A DNA stretch of 64,000 bases. It comes from an uncultured Alphaproteobacteria bacterium (lineage in GTDB: Bacteria; Pseudomonadota; Alphaproteobacteria; Micavibrionales; CSBR16-224). The DNA lies in contig CATLPD010000001.1 in NCBI GenBank assembly GCA_950054485.1, positions 434,001 to 498,000 on the forward strand, read 5' to 3'. The position numbers and the translations under genes are program-made. How positions within the stretch are numbered: the first letter of the stretch is position 1; every line of letters begins with the position of its first letter. This document shows positions 1-8,357 of the stretch, piece by piece. Under the pieces are notes generated by a model, which saw only the letters and a list, made by a program, of their open reading frames with translations, was not told where the DNA came from and did not search any database.

Positions 1-89
1 AAACCAATGGCAAATTTCGCCTGACCGGAAAATATAAAATCGGGAATCAAAGATAATTTTTACCCATCTTAAAAATATAAAAAATGCCC

Positions 90-116
90 TTCCCGCAAAA
101 GCGGGAATCTTTTTTT
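90..116 (+). terminator. Terminator-like hairpin at the lptE start
   Basis: A perfect 7-bp inverted repeat (TTCCCGC 90-96, GCGGGAA 101-107, loop AAAA) is followed by TC and seven T (110-116). It has the shape of a rho-independent terminator for the gene upstream, of which only the last bases lie in the window. It also covers the bases that would encode the lptE signal peptide, so it may instead be coding sequence that happens to fold, or may attenuate lptE. Confidence 0.6.
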
Positions 117-124
117 CTTTATTT

Positions 125-607
125 TTGGCAGTAGTATCTCTGCCTGCCTGCGGGTTTCAACCCCTTTACGTCGATCAGAATGCCTCGGGCGTCAGTAAAA
201 GCAATATCGTACCGTTTTCTGAAATATCGATTGCAAATATCCCTGACCGCGAAGGGCAATATCTGCGCAACCAACTGGTTGATATGATTTACATGGATGG
301 ATACCCGCAAAATCCGCAATTTAATCTGACGATCCGCCAGTTAAACGAGCAAATCACACGCCTCGGCATCCAAAAAGATGCGACAGCGACCCGTGCGCAG
401 ATGCGCCTGACGGCTGAAATGCAGTTAAACGATTTAACAGACGGCACTATATTATTAACGCGTAATCTGATTGCGACCAACAGCTTTAATATTCTCGACA
501 GTCAATATACCACGAATGTTTCGACGGATTACGCCCGTAATCGCGCGCTGGATGAACTGGCGCGGCAGGTCACGACCCAACTGTCGCTTTATTTTCAGCG
601 TCAATAG
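125..607 (+). CDS. lptE: LPS-assembly lipoprotein LptE (5' end disrupted)
   Basis: Outer-membrane lipoprotein partner of the LptD translocon that inserts lipopolysaccharide into the outer leaflet. The visible frame has a lipobox (LPAC, followed by GFQPLY, the typical alphaproteobacterial LptE start) and about 150 residues of LptE-like mixed fold ending in QLSLYFQRQ. The only in-frame start is TTG 125, which leaves a signal peptide too short and without positive charge. An ATG at 84 lies in another frame. One extra T in the T7 run at 110-116 would join it, giving a normal signal peptide with charged residues then FFFSLFLAVVSLPAC. The gene is therefore frameshifted, mis-sequenced in a homopolymer, or uses slippage. 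Its position before holA fits the usual leuS-lptE-holA order, although leuS itself is not recognisable here. Confidence 0.72.
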   Translation: MAVVSLPACGFQPLYVDQNASGVSKSNIVPFSEISIANIPDREGQYLRNQLVDMIYMDGYPQNPQFNLTIRQLNEQITRLGIQKDATATRAQMRLTAEMQLNDLTDGTILLTRNLIATNSFNILDSQYTTNVSTDYARNRALDELARQVTTQLSLYFQRQ

Positions 608-615
608 TTCAGGAT

Positions 616-1179
616 TTATAATTTAAAGGCTTGGGGTTTTGGCGGTTTTGGCTGGTGTATATTGCCCTTCGAATCAACCAGCTTTTGAATGAAGCGGCCT
701 TCAGGGCCTTTTAAATCAGATTCATGGACCACATACAGAATTTCGCCGTCCAGCTTTTGGTCATTTTCATCAACCAATGTGATATGCTCTTCCAACTGCT
801 GCAATGTCTTTAGAGCTTCATGTTTCTCCAGAATCAGGCCGAGCCCGTGTTCGTAGTTCTTTGCCTGGCTACGTGTCAGTTTATCCAGCTTATTTTGTAA
901 TTTTTCTTGATATTCCTTGGCCCAGATTGGCGCCTTTAAATTTTGGCCTGCAGTATTTGGATAAGAAATCATTTTTTTTCTTTTTTTATCGTGGTTAAAG
1001 CCATTCAAAGCATTAACAGGGCCTGAAACCGCGCCACTTGCCAAAAAAGCTAAAGAAAGCCCCATATCAAGGGGTATAAAACAGATCGCAGCCGTTCCTA
1101 AAACACCTGAAGTTAAGGCGGACGCGCCTATTGTTTGTTTAAATTTTTGGGTTAAAAACCGTTTTTTCTTTTTGGCCAT
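616..1179 (-). CDS. Hypothetical membrane protein, paralog of the next gene upstream
   Basis: Uncharacterised protein of 187 residues. It has a Lys-rich N-terminus (MAKKKKRFLTQKF), a hydrophobic Gly/Ala-rich hairpin at about residues 17-55, a conserved block with AGQNLKAPIWAKEYQEKL near 75-92, a charged helical middle and a tail ending in KPPKPQAFKL. The gene transcribed just before it (1188-1772) shares the same layout and tail, so the two are tandem paralogs in one operon with a gap of 8 bp. The hydrophobic hairpin suggests insertion in the inner membrane with a cytoplasmic C-terminus. No catalytic motif or known family was recognised. Confidence 0.6.
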   Translation of the reverse strand: MAKKKKRFLTQKFKQTIGASALTSGVLGTAAICFIPLDMGLSLAFLASGAVSGPVNALNGFNHDKKRKKMISYPNTAGQNLKAPIWAKEYQEKLQNKLDKLTRSQAKNYEHGLGLILEKHEALKTLQQLEEHITLVDENDQKLDGEILYVVHESDLKGPEGRFIQKLVDSKGNIHQPKPPKPQAFKL

Positions 1180-1187
1180 AATTGATT

Positions 1188-1772
1188 CTACAGTTTAAAA
1201 GCTTTGGGTTTTGGGCGCGCAGGTTTACAGACTTTGCCGCTGCTATCGATCATATGGTTTCTATCGACCGCCAAATCTCCGGTCGGCTCCTTTATCACGT
1301 AAATAACCTGGCTTTTTAAGGTCTTACCATCTTCATTAATAACCGTGATGTAATCCTCTAAATCACGGGCGACATCCAGCAACTTCGCCTTTTTGGCCAC
1401 TAGTTGATCGTACTTTTTATTTTTTGATTTTTTACCCTTATAGGCATATTGGGCGATGCGGTCCTGCGTTTTAATCAGCTGTTTTTCCAGTTTCTTGTGG
1501 AATATGCTCACCCATTCCGGTGCCTTCAGGTCTTGGCCCGCATTATTTTTATAACTTACAATATCGCGTTTATTGTCAGCGAGACCTGCGACAAGAGATG
1601 TTGTAATTGCAACGCAGCCCACCGCAAGAACGGTTGCACCCATATCAAACGGGGCTGTCATAAGAAACAGCGCGTTTCCTGCGCCATGGCCTAATGCCAT
1701 GTTTCGTCCATTAGAAATTGATCCGTTAAATTTTTTCGTCAGAAATTTACGTTTCTTCTTCTCATCCGACAT
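1188..1772 (-). CDS. Hypothetical membrane protein, first gene of a paralogous pair
   Basis: Uncharacterised protein of 194 residues with the same plan as its downstream neighbour: a basic N-terminus (RKFLTKKFNGS), a hydrophobic region at about 25-62, AGQDLKAPEWVSIFHKKLEKQ near 78-98, a lysine-rich helical segment and a tail ending in RPKPKAFKL. The shared AGQ(N/D)LKAP block and the AFKL end support descent from one duplicated gene. A sigma70-like promoter sits just upstream (1806-1834), with the ATG at 1770-1772. Function unknown; no motif points to an enzyme. Confidence 0.6.
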   Translation of the reverse strand: MSDEKKKRKFLTKKFNGSISNGRNMALGHGAGNALFLMTAPFDMGATVLAVGCVAITTSLVAGLADNKRDIVSYKNNAGQDLKAPEWVSIFHKKLEKQLIKTQDRIAQYAYKGKKSKNKKYDQLVAKKAKLLDVARDLEDYITVINEDGKTLKSQVIYVIKEPTGDLAVDRNHMIDSSGKVCKPARPKPKAFKL

Positions 1773-1805
1773 ACGATTATTTTTCCTTAAATATAAAACA
1801 ATCTT

Positions 1806-1834
1806 ACTATAGTTATGTAATTTTATTAAGTCAA
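1806..1834 (-). promoter_or_regulatory. Sigma70-like promoter for the 1772-616 pair
   Basis: On the minus strand, TTGACT (1834-1829), a 17-bp spacer and TATAGT (1811-1806) lie about 35 bp before the ATG at 1772. The -35 continues as TTGACTTAA, one base from the TTGACATAA form that recurs elsewhere in this window. Confidence 0.6.
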
Positions 1835-1884
1835 TATATATTTCCGCATCTTGACGGCAAATCCTTTGTGTGGTCAGTTTAGAT

Positions 1885-2910
1885 ATGAAGCTGAATTACA
1901 AATCAATTGACGGTTTTTTGAAATCGCCCGACCCGAATGTCAAAGCCGTTCTGGTTTACGGCCCCGACGAAGGGCTGGTGCGTGAGCGCATCCAGATATT
2001 GGGCAAAACCGTTGTTGAAGATACAAACGACCCCTTCAATGTTGTTGAACTGAACGGTGATCAGATCAAATCGAATCCCGCCATTCTGGCCGATGAAGTT
2101 TTTGCCATTTCCATGATGGGCGGGCGGCGATTGATCCGCATTCGTGATATTTCGGAATCGATTGCCAAACCGCTCGAAGAAATCCTGGCTGAAGCCGATA
2201 AAATCGATCATCTGATTTTGGTGCAGGGTGGTGACTTGTCACCCAAATCATCGACCCGAAAACTGTTTGAAAAGCTGAAAACGGCTGCTGCTCTTCCTTG
2301 TTATGTCGAGGACGAACGCGATGTCGCCAAATTCCTCAGCCGCTATTTTCTGGATAACGGTAAAAAGATCAATGCCGATGCCCTGACGATGGCTAGTGCC
2401 ATTTTAACGGGTGACCGCGCCTTGGTACGGATGGAAGCTGACAAAATCGTCACCTATAAGGGCATCGACGACAGCCCTATCACAATCGAAGATATTACGG
2501 CCTGCCTTGGGGAATCCAACGCCGAAACGCTGGATATGATGACACAGCATCTGGCGTCGGGGCGCGCCAAAGATCTGGAAGATACGCTGCGTTTCCTGTT
2601 TTCCGAAGGCGCCAGTGCGGTGATGATCCTGCGCGTTGTGCAAAATTATTTCCGCCGCCTTTATATCACGCAAGGCCGTATGAAAGAAATGTCCTTCGAG
2701 CAAGCAATTACCAAGCTCTACCCGCCCGTGTTTTTTAAGATGAAGGCGGGATTCCAGATGCATCTTCGCAAATGGTCGCCCGCGCGGATAAAACATGCGC
2801 TGACCCATTTAAATGATGCTGAAAAAGATGTGAAATCCGGCAAGCTTGACCCGGAATTGATCTGCAACCGCGCTTTACTATCGCTATGCGCAATGGCATC
2901 TAAACGCTGA
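1885..2910 (+). CDS. holA: DNA polymerase III subunit delta (HolA)
   Basis: Delta subunit of the clamp-loader complex, which opens the beta sliding clamp and places it on primed DNA. About 341 residues, the normal length. The N-terminus MKLNYKSIDGFL and the following AVLVYGPDEGLVRER are the typical alphaproteobacterial HolA opening; the mid-region with DRALVRMEADKI and the C-terminal helical collar domain follow. An in-frame GTG at 1870 would add five residues, but ATG 1885 places the family's usual MK start, so it is preferred. lptE lies upstream, separated by the inserted minus-strand gene pair. Confidence 0.92.
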   Translation: MKLNYKSIDGFLKSPDPNVKAVLVYGPDEGLVRERIQILGKTVVEDTNDPFNVVELNGDQIKSNPAILADEVFAISMMGGRRLIRIRDISESIAKPLEEILAEADKIDHLILVQGGDLSPKSSTRKLFEKLKTAAALPCYVEDERDVAKFLSRYFLDNGKKINADALTMASAILTGDRALVRMEADKIVTYKGIDDSPITIEDITACLGESNAETLDMMTQHLASGRAKDLEDTLRFLFSEGASAVMILRVVQNYFRRLYITQGRMKEMSFEQAITKLYPPVFFKMKAGFQMHLRKWSPARIKHALTHLNDAEKDVKSGKLDPELICNRALLSLCAMASKR

Positions 2911-2915
2911 TAAGA

Positions 2916-3221
2916 TTAAGGCTTTGAAGGCATTCTGATACCGGAGTCTGTCAAGGCCGCCCCGTTGCATTCGCTCCAGATGAAAGGTTTGTCGTCTGTT
3001 GAGACATTTGAAGCGGGCTGGTGTTTTTGGCCTGCCTTGTATCCCGTATATGCGCCAAGCGCACCCACCGCATAAATCAAAGCTACGGGGCCGGAAAAAC
3101 AAGCCGACATAACGCAACCCGCAATCATTCCCGACAGGCCGTAAATACCTGAATTAACCAAAGCTTCTGATGTGCTACTTGGCTTCTGTGCCCATTCGGA
3201 AAAAGCTTTTCTGATGTTCAT
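2916..3221 (-). CDS. Small hypothetical membrane protein
   Basis: About 101 residues from ATG 3221 (a TTG at 3239 would add six). It begins MNIRKAFSEWAQ and has a hydrophobic Gly/Ala/Cys-rich hairpin at about 24-62, containing SGMIAGCVMSACFSG and YAVGALGAYTGYKAGQ. A hydrophilic tail ends in SGIRMPSKP. The layout resembles the paralog pair at 616-1772 (basic start, glycine-rich hairpin, soluble tail) but with no clear sequence match, so kinship is uncertain. A strong promoter lies at 3262-3290. Function unknown. Confidence 0.55.
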   Translation of the reverse strand: MNIRKAFSEWAQKPSSTSEALVNSGIYGLSGMIAGCVMSACFSGPVALIYAVGALGAYTGYKAGQKHQPASNVSTDDKPFIWSECNGAALTDSGIRMPSKP

Positions 3222-3261
3222 TTTTATATATCCCGCCAATTAAAATTCTTACTATGCATTT

Positions 3262-3290
3262 ATAATACAGTAAAAATTATATTATGTCAA
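3262..3290 (-). promoter_or_regulatory. TTGACATAA-type promoter for the 2916-3221 gene
   Basis: On the minus strand: TTGACA (3290-3285, continuing TAA), a 17-bp spacer, then TATTAT (3267-3262). The ATG at 3221 follows about 40 bp downstream. Both hexamers are near consensus and the spacing is ideal. The 9-mer TTGACATAA is shared with four other promoters in the window. Confidence 0.65.
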
Positions 3291-3301
3291 ACCAATTTGG
3301 T

Positions 3302-4210
3302 CTATTCGGATAATTTACGCAAAAGATCATCAAACTGATCCAATGTCTTATACTGGATTGTCAGGCGGCCCGATCCGTCAGCGGCGGGGTCAACGATACA
3401 ACGCATGCCCAGCTTGACTGATAATTCCTTTTCAAGGGTCAGGATATCAACTGATTTGGTTTTAGGTTTATTATCATCCGCTTTGGCCGAAGTTTTAGCT
3501 TGTCCGGTCCCGAACGTCAGCGCAAGTTTTTCGGTCTGACGAACGCTGAGGCCATCCTGCATCACTTTCGCGGCCAGCAATAAAGGCTCCTTACAGCTCA
3601 GCAGTGCGCGGGCATGGCCTGCGCTGATACGGCCATCCTGTACATATGGTTTTACCTTTTCCGGCAGTTTCAAAAGCCGCAGTGTATTTGTGACGTGACT
3701 TCGGCTCTTCCCCAGCTTATTTGCCAGATCTTCCTGACGATATTCGAATTCATCAATCAGACGCTGGAAACCTTCGGCTTCTTCCAAGGGGGATAAATCC
3801 TCGCGCTGCAGATTTTCAATCAGCGCAATTTCCAGCGCAACATCATCGTCCATTTTCTGAATGATAACAGGCACTTCGTGTAATCGTGCGCGCTGGGCCG
3901 CGCGCCAGCGGCGTTCACCCGCAATAATCTCGTAACGGCCTTCTTCTTTCAGGGGTCTTACCAAAATCGGCTGTATGATGCCATGGGTTTCAATTGATTC
4001 AGACAATTGCTCAAGGGCCGATTCATCGAAATGGCGGCGGGGCTGGTATGTACCAGGGGCCAGATCGCCAATCGCGAGCTTTACGGGCTTACCCGTTGGC
4101 GGCGTGCTGCCTGTCGCAGCTTTGGGTGTGTCTTCAATTTTAACATCTGCATCCTGAAACAGGGCGTCAAGTCCGCGGCCCAATCCGCGTTTTTTCTGGG
4201 AATTCGACAT
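3302..4210 (-). CDS. parB: Chromosome partitioning protein ParB
   Basis: CTP-dependent DNA clamp that loads at parS and spreads to form the origin segregation complex, working with ParA. 302 residues. The N-terminus has the ParA-contact sequence GLGRGLDALF, then the ParB/Srx CTPase domain with IIQPILVRP and GERRWRAAQ at about 95-120. The ENLQREDLSPLEEA segment follows, then the KorB-like helix-turn-helix (LGKSRSHVTNTLRLL) at about 165-180 and a C-terminal dimerisation domain. The parA stop and parB start overlap (TAATG on the minus strand), so the two are co-translated. Three parS sites lie 0.9-3.8 kb upstream. Confidence 0.96.
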   Translation of the reverse strand: MSNSQKKRGLGRGLDALFQDADVKIEDTPKAATGSTPPTGKPVKLAIGDLAPGTYQPRRHFDESALEQLSESIETHGIIQPILVRPLKEEGRYEIIAGERRWRAAQRARLHEVPVIIQKMDDDVALEIALIENLQREDLSPLEEAEGFQRLIDEFEYRQEDLANKLGKSRSHVTNTLRLLKLPEKVKPYVQDGRISAGHARALLSCKEPLLLAAKVMQDGLSVRQTEKLALTFGTGQAKTSAKADDNKPKTKSVDILTLEKELSVKLGMRCIVDPAADGSGRLTIQYKTLDQFDDLLRKLSE

Positions 4211-5025
4211 TATGCGGCCTCACTTTGCTGTTTTTGAAATTCGCGTTCGCGTTTTAATAATTCTTTCGCTAATTGAATATAGGCCTGTGATCCGCGGCAG
4301 CGCATATCATAGACAATTGCCGGCAGGCCAAATGATGGCGCCTCGGACACGCGGACATTGCGCGGAATAATCGTTTTATAAACTTTATCTTTAAAGTGCG
4401 CGCGCACATCATCTTCAACCTGTTGCGACAGGTTATTGCGTGCATCATACATCGTCAGAACAATACCTTGTAATTCAAGATCGGGGTTAAAGCTGGCCTT
4501 GACACGCTCGATTGTTTTAATCAGATGACTAACCCCTTCAAGGGCATAAAATTCGCATTGCAGCGGCACAATCACCCCGTCAGAAGCAACCAGCGCATTC
4601 AACGTCAAAAGGTTCAGTGACGGCGGGCAGTCAAACAGGACGTAATCATATTTTTCTTTTGATTTTTCAAGGGCTTGCTTAAGGCGTGCCTCGCGTTTTT
4701 TCGCATCAATCAGCTCGATTTCTGCGCCCGACAAATCAACGGTGGACGCTACAATCGACAAATTCGGGACCTTTGTTTGGATAGCCGCTTCGTCCAATGT
4801 GCATTCTTTAAACAAAAGCTCATAGGCGCCGTTGTCACGATCGGCGCGGTTAATACCGAAACCTGTGGAGGCATTTCCCTGCGGGTCCAAATCGATAACC
4901 AGAACTTTTTTACCAACCGCCGCCAGTGATGTTGCCAGATTAACCGTTGTCGTTGTCTTTCCAACGCCGCCCTTTTGATTGGCGACACTGAATACACGCA
5001 TTTTGTGATTTTTTGATTTTGGCAT
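4210..5025 (-). CDS. parA: Chromosome partitioning ATPase ParA
   Basis: Walker-type ATPase that binds nucleoid DNA when bound to ATP and pulls ParB-parS complexes apart. 271 residues. The deviant Walker A box (QKGGVGKTTTTVNLA) lies near residues 18-32, the Walker A' aspartate in DLDPQGNASTG follows, and Walker B is in YDYVLFDCPPSLNLLTLNA. The C-terminal part has IPRNVRVSEAPSFGLP, typical of chromosomal ParA/Soj. ATG 5001 (MRVFSVANQKGG) is an equally good start and would remove eight residues. First gene of the parAB operon; the parS copy at 5069-5084 sits directly upstream. Confidence 0.96.
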   Translation of the reverse strand: MPKSKNHKMRVFSVANQKGGVGKTTTTVNLATSLAAVGKKVLVIDLDPQGNASTGFGINRADRDNGAYELLFKECTLDEAAIQTKVPNLSIVASTVDLSGAEIELIDAKKREARLKQALEKSKEKYDYVLFDCPPSLNLLTLNALVASDGVIVPLQCEFYALEGVSHLIKTIERVKASFNPDLELQGIVLTMYDARNNLSQQVEDDVRAHFKDKVYKTIIPRNVRVSEAPSFGLPAIVYDMRCRGSQAYIQLAKELLKREREFQKQQSEAA

Positions 5026-5068
5026 GCCCCAGATATATCAGGAAAATGTGAATTTGCAAAGTTGATAA

Positions 5069-5084
5069 TGTTTCACGTGAAACA
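5069..5084. promoter_or_regulatory. parS site 1 (perfect palindrome)
   Basis: The 16-bp palindrome TGTTTCACGTGAAACA matches the canonical ParB-binding parS exactly. It lies at the junction of parA and rsmG; its bases also encode the last residues and the TGA stop of rsmG. Confidence 0.95.
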
Positions 5085-5672
5085 TTTGATGTTCGATATT
5101 TTCAAAATCGAAGCTTGATCATCTGTCCGGCTATTCTCAGTTTCAAGGTCAAATTGCCAGTTTTTCTCAGCACTTGCAATTTCGTTATCAGCCTTTTGTC
5201 CTTTTAAAAACAAGGCCTTACCATTCAATGAAAGATGATCGGCAAAACCCAACAACGCATCAAGATCTGCAAGGGCACGTGCTGTGACCAAATCAAATTT
5301 ACGATCTACATCTTCAATTCTTCGATTGATAATTTCAACATCCACATCTGTTTGTCGTGCCACTTCTTTCAAAAAAATGCATTTCCTCTGATCCGATTCG
5401 ATCAAAGTGATCTTCTTGTGTCCCATAATAGCCAAAACCATACCGGGAAAACCGGCGCCGGCGCCAATATCTGCAATATCATCATTTGCGTCAATATAAT
5501 TATAAAGCTGGGCAGAATCGGCAAAGTGACGCATCCAGATATCATTTACAGTGCTGGGTGCAACCAGATTAATTTTCTTCTGCCATTTTTTAAGCAGGTC
5601 TTCATATATCTGAAACCGATCTAATGTTTCACGTGAAACATTGAATGTCTTTTGAAATTCTTCGGGGGTCAT
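5073..5672 (-). CDS. rsmG: 16S rRNA (guanine527-N7)-methyltransferase RsmG
   Basis: SAM-dependent methylation of G527 in 16S rRNA (also called GidB). 199 residues, standard length. The SAM-binding motif [16 protein letters not shown] lies at about 66-82, followed by [17 protein letters not shown] and the [13 protein letters not shown] catalytic-side motif. The N-terminal [10 protein letters not shown] is written in codons that contain a perfect parS, and a second parS overlaps the stop codon. The start overlaps the mnmG stop by 4 bp, so mnmG-rsmG-parA-parB probably form one transcript. Confidence 0.95.
   Translation of the reverse strand: MTPEEFQKTFNVSRETLDRFQIYEDLLKKWQKKINLVAPSTVNDIWMRHFADSAQLYNYIDANDDIADIGAGAGFPGMVLAIMGHKKITLIESDQRKCIFLKEVARQTDVDVEIINRRIEDVDRKFDLVTARALADLDALLGFADHLSLNGKALFLKGQKADNEIASAEKNWQFDLETENSRTDDQASILKISNIKCFT
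5625..5640. promoter_or_regulatory. parS site 2, inside the rsmG coding sequence
   Basis: A second exact TGTTTCACGTGAAACA, read on the minus strand as codons for NVSRET near the RsmG N-terminus. This coding-embedded position is common in alphaproteobacteria and other phyla. Confidence 0.95.
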
Positions 5673-7555
5673 TGCGCCGCCGTTTTCAGATTCGTATCTG
5701 GCATTTGTTTGACAAAGCGCATCAAGGATACAACAGCAGCAGGAGTCATTCCACGAAGGCGCGATGCAGCGCCCAAGGTTTCCGGGCGGTGGCGTTCCAG
5801 AATGAAGCGCACTTCGTTTGAAAGTGACCCGATCTCGCTGTAATCCAAATCGGATGGGATGATCAGGTTCTCTTCGCGCTTATAGGCATTTACATCAGCC
5901 AGTTGGCGATCCAGATATCCGGCATATTGTGCATCAATGCTGATTTGCTGTTGAATAACAGGATCAATATTATTTAATTCGGGCCATATTTCCGACAATT
6001 TTTCAAAATCAAATTCTTTATAACGCAATAGGTCAAAAGCGCTGCGGCGCTGGCCATCCTGATTAACTTTCAATCCTTCATCTGCCAATTCATTCGGGGT
6101 CGCTGAAAGGCTTTCGACCAATGTGCGCGCCGCCTCCAGCTTATCCATTTTACCCAGAAAGGCTTTGCGCCGCAGGTCACCAACACATCCGATTTCTATG
6201 CCTTTGCCTGTCAAACGCTGGTCCGCATTGTCTGCACGCAGCAGTAAACGGTATTCCGCGCGGGATGTAAACATACGATAGGGCTCGGACACGCCATAGG
6301 TGATCAAATCATCAATCAAAACGCCGATATAACCATCGGCGCGATCGATCGTGAATTTTTCGGTTTTATTCATAGACTTTAGGGCCGCATTGATACCCGC
6401 AATCAATCCTTGCGCGCCAGCCTCTTCATATCCTGTGGTGCCATTAATTTGACCGGCCAGAAACAAGCCCGATATTTTTTTGGTCTCTAAAGTATGTGAC
6501 AGACTGCGCGGATCAACGTAATCATATTCAATCGCGTATCCAGGCTCCAGAATTTCGGCATTTTCCAGACCCGGTATCGTTTTCAGCATCGCCGCCTGTA
6601 CGTCGGCAGGCAGGGATGTCGATATCCCGTTCGGATAGACCGTATCATCATCTAGGCCTTCAGGTTCAAGGAAGATCTGATGGCGTGTTTTATCGGCAAA
6701 GCGCACAACTTTGTCTTCAATCGACGGGCAATAGCGCGGGCCCGAGCTTTTAATCTGCCCCGAATACATTGGCGCCTGATCAAGATTATCGCGGATGATA
6801 TTATGCGTTTCTTCGTTAGTATAAGTAATATGGCAGCTGATTTGCGGCACAGTGATTGTGTCATTTAAAAATGAAAACGGCACAGGTTCAGCATCACCTG
6901 CCTGTTCATCGCAGACCGACCAGTCGACCGTTTTGCCGTTTAAACGCGCAGGCGTACCAGTTTTCAGGCGACCCAGTGGAAACTCAAAACGCTCCAGCGT
7001 TTTTGCAAGGCCAATCGCAGGCGCTTCACCTACACGACCCGCCGGTTCAGTCTTTAAGCCGCGATGGATCAAACCGCGCAGGAATGTACCCGTTGTAATA
7101 ATAATGCTGCGGCAGGAAATTTCCTCGCCCTTATCTGTGATCACAGCCGTCACACGGTTTTGATCGTCAAGCTTGATGTCTTCAGCGCCTGCGCCATGAA
7201 CATCCAGATTATCAATGTTCAGAATTTCACGCTGCATGGCTTCGCGGTACAATTTACGGTCCGCCTGCGCCCGTGGGCCACGAACGGCAGGGCCTTTACT
7301 GGCATTCAGCATACGATATTGAATACCCGCCTGATCAATCACACGGCCCATCAGACCGTCAAGTGCATCAATTTCACGCACGATATGGCCCTTGCCCAGC
7401 CCGCCGATGGCAGGGTTGCAAGACATGGCACCAATCGTTTCGATTTTATGGGTCAGTAAAAGGGTTTTAGCACCCATACGCGCAGAGGCTGCCGCAGCCT
7501 CGCATCCTGCGTGACCACCACCAATAACAATGACATCGTAATTTTTTTCAACCAT
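5669..7555 (-). CDS. mnmG: tRNA uridine 5-carboxymethylaminomethyl modification enzyme MnmG
   Basis: FAD-dependent enzyme that, with MnmE, installs the cmnm5 group at wobble uridine 34 of certain tRNAs. 628 residues from ATG 7555. The FAD-binding [10 protein letters not shown] is at about 11-20, then [20 protein letters not shown], the FLRGLIHRG region, [42 protein letters not shown] and the C-terminal helical domain ending before rsmG. An upstream in-frame extension to 7777 is ignored because the family starts at about [14 protein letters not shown]. MnmE, its partner, is encoded 0.8 kb away on the same strand. The stop overlaps the rsmG start by 4 bp. Confidence 0.96.
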   Translation of the reverse strand: MVEKNYDVIVIGGGHAGCEAAAASARMGAKTLLLTHKIETIGAMSCNPAIGGLGKGHIVREIDALDGLMGRVIDQAGIQYRMLNASKGPAVRGPRAQADRKLYREAMQREILNIDNLDVHGAGAEDIKLDDQNRVTAVITDKGEEISCRSIIITTGTFLRGLIHRGLKTEPAGRVGEAPAIGLAKTLERFEFPLGRLKTGTPARLNGKTVDWSVCDEQAGDAEPVPFSFLNDTITVPQISCHITYTNEETHNIIRDNLDQAPMYSGQIKSSGPRYCPSIEDKVVRFADKTRHQIFLEPEGLDDDTVYPNGISTSLPADVQAAMLKTIPGLENAEILEPGYAIEYDYVDPRSLSHTLETKKISGLFLAGQINGTTGYEEAGAQGLIAGINAALKSMNKTEKFTIDRADGYIGVLIDDLITYGVSEPYRMFTSRAEYRLLLRADNADQRLTGKGIEIGCVGDLRRKAFLGKMDKLEAARTLVESLSATPNELADEGLKVNQDGQRRSAFDLLRYKEFDFEKLSEIWPELNNIDPVIQQQISIDAQYAGYLDRQLADVNAYKREENLIIPSDLDYSEIGSLSNEVRFILERHRPETLGAASRLRGMTPAAVVSLMRFVKQMPDTNLKTAAQ

Positions 7556-7631
7556 AGGGCACCTTTTGATTCGCACATTACCATAATTTAGGATAAAGTA
7601 AAACCGCGATTTCAACCAAAAAGGGCCAACA

Positions 7632-8354
7632 ATGAAGGTTAAAGCCGTAAAAACTAAACCTGTGCGCCATGACACAGAATTACAGAATGTTATAGACCAG
7701 ATTTCCGATTTCAAAGAGGGTGATATCCTTGCTATCACTTCAAAAATTATCAGTGTAATGCAGGGCCGCATGGTCAAAGCCAGCGACGTCGATAAGGCAG
7801 CCCTGATCCGGCAGGAGGCTGATTGCTATATGCTCGAAGATCAATATGGCGTTATGCTAACGATTATTAACAATATCCTGATCCCGACGGCGGGCATTGA
7901 TGCCTCGAACGCAGAAGGGCATTACATTTTATATCCCGAAAATATATTCCAAGTTGCTGAAGATATTCGCCAGCGTCTGATGAAAAAGTTTCACGTGAAA
8001 CATTGCGGTGTGATCATTACCGACAGCCGATCCGCTATTATGCGCCGCGGAGTAACAGGCTTTGCCCTAGCCTGGAGCGGATTTAAAGCGCTGCGGTCAT
8101 ACGTCGGCGAGAAAGATGTTTTCGGCAAACCGCTGGAATTCACGCATGTCAATATTCCCGACGCCTTGTCCGCCGCCGCCGTCTATGAAATGGGCGAAGG
8201 CGCCGAATGCACACCCATGGCGGTCATATCAGATGCAAAAGATATCCCTTATTCAGATGCACCTGTGAGTGCGCAGGAACGTGATTTCTTCATATTAAGA
8301 ATGGAAGACGATATCTATGCGCCATTACTGATGGCCGCAGATTGGACGTCGTAA
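7632..8354 (+). CDS. CofE-like gamma-glutamyl ligase family protein
   Basis: 240 residues resembling the F420-0:gamma-glutamyl ligase family (PF01996): N-terminal [18 protein letters not shown], the GGI-like substrate region replaced by [17 protein letters not shown], then [26 protein letters not shown] and [16 protein letters not shown]. CofE adds glutamates to F420; many bacteria without F420 carry a shortened relative of unknown substrate, sometimes described as a folate gamma-glutamate ligase. No other F420 gene is visible here, so the substrate is open. A near-perfect parS lies inside the gene (7987-8002). Transcribed divergently from mnmG. Confidence 0.75.
   Translation: MKVKAVKTKPVRHDTELQNVIDQISDFKEGDILAITSKIISVMQGRMVKASDVDKAALIRQEADCYMLEDQYGVMLTIINNILIPTAGIDASNAEGHYILYPENIFQVAEDIRQRLMKKFHVKHCGVIITDSRSAIMRRGVTGFALAWSGFKALRSYVGEKDVFGKPLEFTHVNIPDALSAAAVYEMGEGAECTPMAVISDAKDIPYSDAPVSAQERDFFILRMEDDIYAPLLMAADWTS
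7987..8002. promoter_or_regulatory. parS site 3 (15/16 match), inside the CofE-like gene
   Basis: AGTTTCACGTGAAACA differs from the canonical parS only at its first base. It falls in codons for KFHVKH of the CofE-like protein, 2.3 kb from parS 2. A core GTTTCACGTGAAAC is the part ParB reads, so this site is probably functional. Confidence 0.85.
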
Positions 8355-8357
8355 CTT

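Noticed and set aside
1..83. Possible end of leuS upstream of lptE
   Set aside because: Three frames give different short C-termini and none shows a recognisable leucyl-tRNA synthetase end.
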